Translations under genes and position numbers: made by a program
The notes under the pieces: model-generated
What the model was told of the DNA's origin: nothing
Seen by the model: only the letters and a program-made list of their open reading frames with translations
Database searches by the model: none
Shown: one piece after another, positions 1-6,032 of the stretch
How the letters are laid out: each line of letters begins with the position of its first letter
Numbering within the stretch: position 1 is the stretch's first letter
Assembly: GCA_964506935.1 (NCBI GenBank)
Contig: CAZDOD010000097.1
Span: 1-10,677, forward strand
Origin: CAZDOD01 sp964506935
GTDB lineage: Bacteria; Desulfobacterota; Zymogenia; Zymogenales; Zymogenaceae
Length of the DNA: 10,677 bases
Reading direction: 5' to 3'

Positions 1-1
1 T

Positions 2-997
2 GGTATCTCCGGGATAGACACCTCGATCAACTTATACATCAAAGAGCTCAAAGAGCGTAGGATAGGAGGTATCTATCTACCCAACACCCGCTGGTTTTCG
101 GGCGAGGAGGCCAAGGGAGAGGCGCGGGATCGCTTCGCACACATGCTGGCAGGGCTTGCGGACGTATTTATCAATGATGCCTTCGGTTCATGGCAGTCTC
201 ACGCCTCTACCTATGATATAGCAAAGCTCCTCCCGTCTTTTGCGGGATACCTCTTGCAGCAGGAGATAATAAACCTCGATTACGTCCTGAACCCGAAGCG
301 CCCGTTTCTGGCGGTGGTGGCGGGGGCGAAGTTCGATACAAAGATAGGCCCCCTAAAGGAGCTTTACGAGAAAGTCGACTACCTTATATTGGGTGGGGTC
401 ATATACAACACATACCTCTCTGCGAAATACGGTGTGACAATATCCGGTGTGAGGGAGGAGGATATCTCCGAGGCGAGAGACCTTGTCGAAAAAGACAAGA
501 AAAACAACAAGATTTTGGAGCTCCCGATAGTGGTCGAGTCGGATACCCTCGAAGGAAGGATTGAAGGAAAATATCGAGACCTCGATATAGAAAAGATAAG
601 AAACACTGAGAAAGGCAAAAAATCCTTCGGGTATATCCTTGATATAGACTCGTCGTCCTTCGAGACGGAAAAGGTGAAGAAGGTGATACTCGGCGCCAAG
701 ACGATCTTTGTAAACGCCGTTATGGGATTCACGCCCCACTTTACCGAGGGTTCCAAGGCATTGGATCAGGCGATCGACAAGAACATGGAGTCGAAAAACA
801 TGTACGGCGGGGGTGATACCCTAAAAGAATTCAAGGATTTACTCCCCGGTCTCTATCTCGCCGTGATGGACGATTCCAGGTACTATTTCTTCACGGGAGG
901 TGGGGCGGTTCTCAAGGCCATCCAGGAGGAGAATCCCTACGGCCTTGATCCTATAAGGGCCCTGATTGAGGCGAAGGAAAGGTCTCAAAAAAAATAG
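2..997 (+). CDS. pgk: Phosphoglycerate kinase family protein, divergent (5'-truncated by window edge)
   Basis: The 331 visible residues are the C-terminal five-sixths of a phosphoglycerate kinase (family length about 390-400), the cytoplasmic enzyme that exchanges phosphate between 1,3-bisphosphoglycerate and ADP. The reading frame is open from base 2, so the true start lies upstream. Numbering from base 2, one sees the Arg of the LRFH-like motif as PNTRWF (R30), FINDAFG (56-62), the lysine pair in AGAKFDTK (K110, K114), the nucleotide loop YGGGDT (268-273) and FFTGGGA (296-302). Several family signatures are changed: the HRAHAS stretch reads WQSHAS, so its Arg is absent; GPKT reads DSSS (216-219); NGPMGVFE reads NAVMGFTP, losing the usual ribose-contacting Glu. 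The fold is secure, but canonical activity is uncertain; it may be a paralogue. The next gene begins 4 bases after the stop. Confidence 0.85.
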   Translation, partial: GISGIDTSINLYIKELKERRIGGIYLPNTRWFSGEEAKGEARDRFAHMLAGLADVFINDAFGSWQSHASTYDIAKLLPSFAGYLLQQEIINLDYVLNPKRPFLAVVAGAKFDTKIGPLKELYEKVDYLILGGVIYNTYLSAKYGVTISGVREEDISEARDLVEKDKKNNKILELPIVVESDTLEGRIEGKYRDLDIEKIRNTEKGKKSFGYILDIDSSSFETEKVKKVILGAKTIFVNAVMGFTPHFTEGSKALDQAIDKNMESKNMYGGGDTLKEFKDLLPGLYLAVMDDSRYYFFTGGGAVLKAIQEENPYGLDPIRALIEAKERSQKK

Positions 998-1001
998 TGT
1001 A

Positions 1002-1814
1002 ATGGATATTGAAAAAATCCATGCTTCTTACTCCTCCCTTTTTAATCGATTGGGCAAAGATCGGAAAAATCCGTTCAGCACGGTCATGGACCTTGTCTTT
1101 CCACCCCTGTGTATCGTCGGGGGGGAGTTATTAAAACCCGGCGAGACACATATATGTGAAGCCTGTATCTCGAAGATTGACCTGATCAAAAATCCAATTT
1201 GTGTCATCTGCGGAAGACCCTTCTTCACTCCCGACGACAAGGATCACCTGTGCGGCGGGTGTATGACGAAGGAGCCTCCGTTCGATTCGGCCCGTGCCCT
1301 CGGGGCGTACGGTGGAGTCCTCCTCGATGCGATACACCTATTCAAATATCACCACAGGGCCTATCTATCCCCCACGCTTTCGGGTCTCATGGCCGGGTGG
1401 GAATACAGTGACGGCAAATCTGATAATTATGATTACAAGAAGTTTGACATGCTGGTTCCCGTACCGCTCCACAGAAGGAGACTCTACGAGAGGGGATACA
1501 ATCAGGCCCTCCTCCTCTGCAGGGGGATAGAGAGGTCGTGGGGGATTCCGGTAAATTACAAAGACCTCATCCGTTCGAGATGGACCGAGCCGCAGGTAAA
1601 GCTATCCCCTGTGGAGAGGATCAAGAATGTCAGGGGTGCGTTTGAGGTGAGGAAAAGGGGTATTTTGGACGGCGCCTTTGATGGAAAGCGGATTCTTCTC
1701 GTCGACGATGTCTATACAACCGGCGCTACGGTCTCGGAGTGCGCCAGGGTCTTAAAAAGAGCGGGGGCGAAATATGTGGGAGTCCTCACCCTCGCCAGGG
1801 TCGTGATAAAGTAA
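1002..1814 (+). CDS. comF: ComF family phosphoribosyltransferase-like protein
   Basis: This is a ComF/GntX-type protein: an N-terminal cysteine-rich zinc-ribbon region followed by a type I phosphoribosyltransferase domain. The family is linked to DNA uptake in competent bacteria, but its reaction is not settled. With the ATG at 1002 the protein has 270 residues. Cysteines occur at 37, 52/55, 67/70 and 84/87 in CxxC pairs, except that the first pair reads CIVG, so one expected zinc ligand (position 40) is Gly. A VPVPLHRRRLYERGYNQ block (152-168) and the PRPP-binding loop ILLVDDVYTTGAT (231-243) are typical. An in-frame TTG at 966 would add 12 basic residues and overlap the kinase gene; the ATG is preferred because it leaves a clean 4-base gap, although neither start has a strong Shine-Dalgarno. 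Probably co-transcribed with the upstream kinase gene. Confidence 0.88.
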   Translation: MDIEKIHASYSSLFNRLGKDRKNPFSTVMDLVFPPLCIVGGELLKPGETHICEACISKIDLIKNPICVICGRPFFTPDDKDHLCGGCMTKEPPFDSARALGAYGGVLLDAIHLFKYHHRAYLSPTLSGLMAGWEYSDGKSDNYDYKKFDMLVPVPLHRRRLYERGYNQALLLCRGIERSWGIPVNYKDLIRSRWTEPQVKLSPVERIKNVRGAFEVRKRGILDGAFDGKRILLVDDVYTTGATVSECARVLKRAGAKYVGVLTLARVVIK

Positions 1815-1877
1815 AGTTCTTCTCCCTTTTTTACGAACCAAAGGTATTTAAGAACGTTCCGGCACTTCTTGCCACCT

Positions 1878-2360
1878 CTATTCCACGGTGATCTCTGTAC
1901 TTATATATACGGTTCCCCCCCCTATCTTGTCCCGGACGTTTATTTCTATCTTGTAATCTCCGGGGACGGCGGTGTCAAAGAGAGTAATCTTGTTTTTTAT
2001 AGGTATCGAGTCCGCTCCTTCGGGGGGTGTTACCCTGTCGTTTATTATGTTCCCCTCAACGATCACACGTATGCCATCGGCGTCGAGCATTACGATGTCT
2101 TCCTGAATCCAGATCATCCCCTGCTCATCCAACTCATAATCTGATAGCAAAAACTGGATGTAGATTACGTCACCGGGCGAAAATTTAGGCGGTTTTACCG
2201 CCGACCCGTCTTCGGTGTGGGATATGACGAAATCGTCCGCCGCGAGTCCGAGGGCGATTATCCGCTTATCGCTACAGGATGTGAGATGTAGGCCGAAACA
2301 GAGGATGAGACAAAACATAAGTGGGAAAAAAATCTTACTTCTTTTAGACAGGTACTTCAT
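1878..2360 (-). CDS. Small secreted lipoprotein of unknown function
   Basis: A 160-residue protein with a clear lipoprotein signal: basic N-terminus (K2, K6, R7, K9), a hydrophobic core of about residues 10-25, and the lipobox LTSC with the acylated Cys at 29. Ser at +2 would favour sorting to the outer membrane under the Lol rule of enterobacteria, if that rule holds here. The mature part is rich in alternating hydrophobic residues and ends with a strand-like pattern (GDYKIEINVRDK, then VYISTEITV), suggesting an Ig-like beta-sandwich; I do not recognise the family. It is convergent with comF (63-base gap) and divergent from the heptosyltransferase gene, so it stands as its own transcription unit. 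The overlapping + strand frame (1869-2144) lacks any comparable feature. The Shine-Dalgarno is weak. Confidence 0.8.
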   Translation of the reverse strand: MKYLSKRSKIFFPLMFCLILCFGLHLTSCSDKRIIALGLAADDFVISHTEDGSAVKPPKFSPGDVIYIQFLLSDYELDEQGMIWIQEDIVMLDADGIRVIVEGNIINDRVTPPEGADSIPIKNKITLFDTAVPGDYKIEINVRDKIGGGTVYISTEITVE

Positions 2361-2378
2361 TTTACTTAAAATCCATTT

Positions 2379-2399
2379 TCTATAATAGTCTATTATAGA
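2379..2399. promoter_or_regulatory. 21-base perfect palindrome, candidate operator overlapping a -10-like box
   Basis: Two 10-base arms, TCTATAATAG (2379-2388) and CTATTATAGA (2390-2399), are exact reverse complements around a single T. It lies 19 bases upstream of the lipoprotein start and contains TATAAT on both strands. On the - strand, TATAAT (2397-2392) lies downstream of a perfect TTGACA (2425-2420), but the spacing is 22 bases rather than the usual 16-18, so the promoter reading is tentative. The symmetry and position fit a dimeric repressor site controlling the lipoprotein gene. No regulator gene is visible in the window. Confidence 0.45.
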
Positions 2400-2516
2400 T
2401 TAGAGTGGGACGCTTCCTTTGTCAAGGTATTTTTAATATTGCTATTTAGAGTATATTATGATACCTTCTGAAATTCTCAATTTAGCGCAATATAGCAACG
2501 GCGAAACGGAATAATA

Positions 2517-2558
2517 GAATTGGGGAATTTGTGAATTGAGTGAAATTGGGTGGAATTG
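2517..2558 (+). repeat. Degenerate short tandem repeat, GAATTG-like units
   Basis: Five copies of GAATT or GAAATT begin at 2517, 2525, 2533, 2542 and 2553, mostly followed by G-rich bases, giving an irregular period of about 8-11 bases. The array runs into the GTG start codon of the heptosyltransferase gene, covering the place where its ribosome binding site should be. No better Shine-Dalgarno is visible there. It could arise by slippage or be a regulatory array; the sequence alone does not decide. Confidence 0.5.
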
Positions 2559-3644
2559 GATATAGACGAAGATAAAATCGAGAGGATAGTAATTATCCGT
2601 CTCTCGGCAATAGGCGATGTGGTCAGGACTATCCCGGCACTCGGCCTCCTGAGAAAAAAGTACCCCAATGCCCATATTGCTTGGGTCGTGGAGGAGCTGG
2701 CATACGACATCCTCTCGGGGAGGAGCGACATCGACGAGGTCATCCTGTTGCCGCTCAAGTCGCTTGCAAAAAAGCTAAAAAATCCCCGCCATTTTTTCGG
2801 CGCCCTCGCCTACATTTTTCGATTTATCCGTCATCTTAGGGGTAAAAAATTTCAGGTCTCGTTCGATTTCCAGGGATTGCTAAAGAGCGGCGTCGTGTCT
2901 TTTATGACCGGGGCCCCAATAAGGATAGGATTCGACAAGGGCTTCTCGAAAGAGAAAAGCCATATATTCAGCAATGTCAGGGTAAAGCTCCCCGTCCCGA
3001 AGTTATCGAGGATAGAGAGGAACCTCCTATTGGCAAGGAGGCTCGTCGGGGATATAAATTGGCCTGAGACATTAATAGAGACGACCCCAAAAGAGAAATC
3101 AGCCATCGACCTCCTTGAGCGGACGAAACTCTTTCAAAAAAGGCCCAGGATCGTAATTCATCCGGGGACGTCGCCGAGGACGCCCTACAAAAAGTGGGGG
3201 GCGGATGGTTTCGCGAAGACGGCCGACCTCATCCTGTCTCGGGTGGGGGGGGAGGTGGTAGTTACCTACGGACCCGGGGAAAAAGAGTCTGCGATCGAGG
3301 TTAAGAATCTGATGGCGAGTGAGTCTACGGTGTTGCCCGAGCCCTTGAACCTAATGGAGCTTGCGGAATTCTATAGGCGCTCCGATATATATATCGGAGG
3401 GGATACCGGCCCGATGCACATCGCCTCCTTCGTCAAGACCCCCGTCGTGGCGATCTTCGGCCCGACTGATCCGGTGGAGAACGAACCTTACACCAAAACG
3501 CCGTTTCGGATCATCCGGGTGCCCGTCGCCTGCAGCCCCTGCAGGGAGAGGAAATGCAAAAAGGGAACCTGCTTCGAGGATATAACGCCTGAAATGGTGG
3601 CGAATGCCGCCATCGAGCTTTTGGGGGATAAAAAAGGTAGATAG
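2550..3644 (+). CDS. ADP-heptose:LPS heptosyltransferase, GT9 family (heptosyltransferase I / WaaC-like)
   Basis: A GT9 (GT-B fold) glycosyltransferase of 364 residues, within the family's normal range. These enzymes work on the cytoplasmic face of the inner membrane and move L-glycero-D-manno-heptose from ADP-heptose onto the growing LPS inner core. Visible motifs are IRLSAIGDVVRTIPAL near the N-terminus (D23 corresponds to the proposed catalytic base of WaaC), DFQGLLKSG (106-114), which resembles heptosyltransferase I, HPGTSPRTPYKKWG (204-217) and the ADP-heptose-binding GGDTGPMHIAS (283-293). A cysteine cluster, C328, C331, C336 and C341, precedes EDITPEMV, as in many GT9 enzymes. GTG at 2550 is the most upstream possible start because a TGA lies in frame at 2541; TTG at 2556 is an alternative. 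The acceptor (Kdo or heptose) cannot be fixed by eye. A heptose-7-phosphate kinase gene lies downstream at 8701. Confidence 0.88.
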   Translation: MELDIDEDKIERIVIIRLSAIGDVVRTIPALGLLRKKYPNAHIAWVVEELAYDILSGRSDIDEVILLPLKSLAKKLKNPRHFFGALAYIFRFIRHLRGKKFQVSFDFQGLLKSGVVSFMTGAPIRIGFDKGFSKEKSHIFSNVRVKLPVPKLSRIERNLLLARRLVGDINWPETLIETTPKEKSAIDLLERTKLFQKRPRIVIHPGTSPRTPYKKWGADGFAKTADLILSRVGGEVVVTYGPGEKESAIEVKNLMASESTVLPEPLNLMELAEFYRRSDIYIGGDTGPMHIASFVKTPVVAIFGPTDPVENEPYTKTPFRIIRVPVACSPCRERKCKKGTCFEDITPEMVANAAIELLGDKKGR

Positions 3645-3759
3645 AAAAAGGGCGTAGACATCGGGATTGTCCCTTTTCGGAGGGTGGGCGGGATAATCAC
3701 CGTAGGCATCGCATTTTATGTTCTAATAATAGATTTTTCGTAAATGAGCTTTTAGATAT

Positions 3760-3765
3760 GGAGGT
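3760..3765 (+). promoter_or_regulatory. Shine-Dalgarno for the methyltransferase gene
   Basis: GGAGGT is a full anti-16S match, with 12 bases between it and the ATG at 3778, a little longer than optimal. It is the strongest ribosome binding site in this part of the window and supports the ATG at 3778 as the start. Confidence 0.7.
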
Positions 3766-3777
3766 TTAAGAAGTCAA

Positions 3778-4548
3778 ATGAAAATACAGAAGACCAGAAA
3801 ATTTGGGAAAAGCAGTATAAGGGCGCACAATACGGTCTTGGAGATTTTGAAAAATTCCGGCGGAACGGGAAAGATCCTAGACGCTCCGGCGGGAACCGGA
3901 ATAATATCAGAAAAGATAAAAGATCTCGGATTTGAAGTATATCCTGCCGATATAGCTCCCGAACTTTTTAAAGTTCCCGGCCTAACGTGTAAACGTATAG
4001 ATCTAAATGAGGCTTTACCTTATGAAGATGAATTTTTCGATTATATCCTGTGCTCTAACGGGATAGAGCATCTGGAGAACCAGTACTTTTTTGTGAGAGA
4101 GGCCTATCGGGTTTTAAAACCAAAAGGCAAACTCCTTATAACGACCCCAAATATTCTAAAATTGAGAATGAGGGTCGCCAATTTGTTTATAGGCAGAGAT
4201 TCTTTTCATGGGAAACCATCGAATGAAGTCGATAATTATCTGGATCCGGGACATATTAATAGTGTGAATTATTACAATTTGCGGATAAATCTTCACAGAA
4301 ATGGGTTTAAAATCATTGTGGTTAAATCACAGATGTATAGTAGGACTTCTGTGCTCCTTTCGTTTCTTGTCCCCTTTATCTATTTTTTTACATATAGATC
4401 CTTTAGGAGGGAAAAGAACGAGAGGCAGGGGGAGAGAAACAAAGAAATATTGAGACATGTTCTCAGCAAGGATATCATGTTTGGCAAAAAACTATTTGTT
4501 TTGGCGGAAAAAACGCCCGACTATTTGAAAAAAAATATAATCAGTTAA
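3778..4548 (+). CDS. Class I SAM-dependent methyltransferase (Methyltransf_11-like)
   Basis: A 256-residue methyltransferase with a Rossmann-like fold. The SAM-binding motif I reads ILDAPAGTG (33-41), an acidic residue at the end of strand 2 (D58) would hold the ribose, and SNGIEHLEN (93-101) plus a RVLKPKGKLLITTPN block (111-125) are typical of the Methyltransf_11/UbiG-like group. GHINSVNYYNLRINLHRNGF (158-177) is the C-terminal element common in surface-glycan methyltransferases. A hydrophobic stretch at about 191-205 followed by basic residues suggests membrane association rather than a signal peptide. The substrate is unknown; a sugar or lipid-linked glycan is inferred only from the neighbouring LPS genes. 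Base composition is clearly lower in GC than the neighbours (several 60-base lines at 30-38%), so horizontal acquisition is possible. The 257 bases after it contain no gene. Confidence 0.82.
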   Translation: MKIQKTRKFGKSSIRAHNTVLEILKNSGGTGKILDAPAGTGIISEKIKDLGFEVYPADIAPELFKVPGLTCKRIDLNEALPYEDEFFDYILCSNGIEHLENQYFFVREAYRVLKPKGKLLITTPNILKLRMRVANLFIGRDSFHGKPSNEVDNYLDPGHINSVNYYNLRINLHRNGFKIIVVKSQMYSRTSVLLSFLVPFIYFFTYRSFRREKNERQGERNKEILRHVLSKDIMFGKKLFVLAEKTPDYLKKNIIS

Positions 4549-4805
4549 CCGTGATTTTGTCCTTAAGAATTTATTTTTTTAGGCCTCATATATCAATGGA
4601 TTACCGTCCTGCAATGAAAAATTTTCCTTCGCTTTTATAGATAGTATCGAGAATTCTTAAAGGCTTTTGATCCATTCTAGACGGGTTTTGTTACATATCT
4701 CTTGCGGACTCTTCACGGTTCTTTTTTATCGTTTAAATCTTTGACCAAATCTTTTCGATATTATAAAATAGCAGTGAAAATAGGATTTTTTCAGGTTAGT
4801 GAGAC
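4549..4805. other. AT-rich intergenic region
   Basis: This is the largest gap in the window (257 bases). It has many T-runs and a distant inverted repeat, TTAAGAATT (4563-4571) and AATTCTTAA (4652-4660), with an 80-base loop that is too large for a terminator. A sigma-70-type promoter sits at its downstream end. I see no credible open frame, tRNA or other RNA gene in it. Confidence 0.6.
4741..4769 (+). promoter_or_regulatory. Sigma-70-type promoter for the GT4 glycosyltransferase gene
   Basis: TTGACC (4741-4746) and TAAAAT (4764-4769) each match the consensus at 5 of 6 positions and are separated by the ideal 17 bases. Initiation would fall near 4776, leaving a leader of about 30 bases before the GTG at 4806. 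It would begin a new transcription unit running through the double kinase and epimerase genes. Confidence 0.6.
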
Positions 4806-5981
4806 GTGAGAATTCTTCAGGTTCTAGCCGACAGTAAATGGACGGGTCCTGCGGACCCGGTGCTTATGCTCTCCCGGGCATTAAAGGAGAGGGGCCATGA
4901 TGTGACACTTGTTGTCCGGAGGCCTCTTGAGGGCGCGGAAGAGAGCGATACTATCGTCTTCCATGCCACTCAGGCCGGGGTTCCTCTTGACGTCTCCCTC
5001 GATTGGGACAGGCGGACGAAACCCGATAATATGTTCGGGGTTCCCGGGATTATTAGAGATACAAAGAGGCTTCGGGAACTAATAGACAGGGTCGGGGCGG
5101 ATGTCGTCAATGCCCACTCCGACCATGACCACCTTGTTTGTGGAAGGGCGATAGCGGCCTCGAAGAAAAAGCCGGTCTTGGTTCGCACAGACCACAAGAG
5201 GCACTCGATTCCAAAGGGCCTCGGGTCCCGGTTCCTCATTAATAGATATACTGACGGCATTATTACTTTTTCAAAGATGGGATTAGAAACCATCTCTCGA
5301 AATTTTGATTTTCCAAAAGATAGAATCTTCGTAACCGACCCAGCCCTCGATCTAAAGGAGTGGGCCGCCGGCGACCCTGTATTGGATATGAGGCAGAAGT
5401 TCAAGATACAAAAAGACGCACTTGTTGTTGGAATGGTGGCGAGGTTTCAGAAGTACAGGAAGACCGATGTCGTAATTTCCGCCTTTTCACGTGTTGTGAA
5501 AAGATACCCCGACGTCATACTCCTCCTTTTGGGGAGGAGTTCACAAATGGAGGAGAGCGTCTTTAGGCCTATAAGAAAAAAGGGTATCGAGAAGAATGTC
5601 ATCACGCCCGGATATATCAGGCGGGACTACCGCGACGCCCTCATGTCAATGGATATCTTTTTATTTATGATGCCCGGCTCCGACGGGACGGCGCGGGCTC
5701 TCCGCGAGGCCATGGCGCTCGGGCTTCCGGTCATTGCCGCAAAAGTTGGGATGGTGCCGGAGCTTTTCGAGGACGGAGTGGCGGGCCTCTTGGTGGAAGC
5801 GAATGAGGTGGCAATCGAGGCCGCGATTACAAAGCTCATCGAGGATAAGGAATTGAGGAGAAAGATGGGGGGGGAGGCGAAGAGGACGGCGCTTTCCCGA
5901 TTTGATCTTAACAAACAGGCAGGGGAGATCGAAAAATTCTACAGATTACTGTTTCTCGAAGGGAAAGGAAAGAATCTCTAG
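4806..5981 (+). CDS. GT4 family glycosyltransferase, LPS core type
   Basis: A 391-residue GT-B fold, retaining glycosyltransferase of family 4, expected at the cytoplasmic face of the inner membrane where it would add a sugar from a nucleotide donor to the LPS core or another glycan. The N-terminal domain starts MRILQVLADSKWTGPADPV, with the usual Gly-rich loop replaced by WTGPADP, and ALKERGHDVTLVVR follows. The C-terminal domain starts with VVGMVARFQKYRKTDV (207-222). The donor-site E-x7-E motif appears as D293-x7-E301 in GSDGTARALREAMALGLPVI, a variant in which the first Glu is Asp; the family tolerates this. GTG at 4806 is chosen because the homology begins right there; the Shine-Dalgarno is weak. 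Donor and acceptor are unknown. A run of eight G at 5867-5874 lies inside the gene. Confidence 0.87.
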   Translation: MRILQVLADSKWTGPADPVLMLSRALKERGHDVTLVVRRPLEGAEESDTIVFHATQAGVPLDVSLDWDRRTKPDNMFGVPGIIRDTKRLRELIDRVGADVVNAHSDHDHLVCGRAIAASKKKPVLVRTDHKRHSIPKGLGSRFLINRYTDGIITFSKMGLETISRNFDFPKDRIFVTDPALDLKEWAAGDPVLDMRQKFKIQKDALVVGMVARFQKYRKTDVVISAFSRVVKRYPDVILLLLGRSSQMEESVFRPIRKKGIEKNVITPGYIRRDYRDALMSMDIFLFMMPGSDGTARALREAMALGLPVIAAKVGMVPELFEDGVAGLLVEANEVAIEAAITKLIEDKELRRKMGGEAKRTALSRFDLNKQAGEIEKFYRLLFLEGKGKNL

Positions 5982-6032
5982 AGGAATTTGTTTCATACCG
6001 GGAGCTACTGCAAATAATTTAAGTAATTTCAG

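Noticed and set aside
353..756. Two long - strand open frames inside the phosphoglycerate kinase gene
   Set aside because: Both lie fully antisense to a gene with clear family motifs and show no domain of their own.
1815..1877. Bidirectional terminator between comF and the convergent lipoprotein gene
   Set aside because: Only short stems (GGCA-CTTCT-TGCC at 1861-1873; GTTCTT with AAGAAC across 28 bases) without proper T-tracts are visible, so no terminator is claimed.
1869..2144. Open frame of 91 codons on the + strand opposite the lipoprotein gene
   Set aside because: No recognisable domain or ribosome binding site; the - strand frame has a full signal peptide and lipobox, so this is its shadow.
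2419..2457. Possible + strand promoter for the heptosyltransferase gene: TTGTCA (2419-2424) with TATATT (2452-2457)
   Set aside because: The spacing is 27 bases, far beyond the functional range, and boxes at normal spacing match poorly.
3646..3677. Possible terminator after the heptosyltransferase gene: AAAAGGG (3646-3652) pairing with CCCTTTT (3671-3677), or the smaller GGGA-TTG-TCCC followed by TTTT
   Set aside because: The first has an 18-base loop and no U-tract beyond its own arm; the second has only a 4-base stem. Both are too weak to call.
3667..3697. Possible promoter before the methyltransferase gene: TTGTCC (3667-3672) and GATAAT (3692-3697)
   Set aside because: Only a 4/6 match at -35 and a 19-base spacer; not convincing beside the ordinary chance background.
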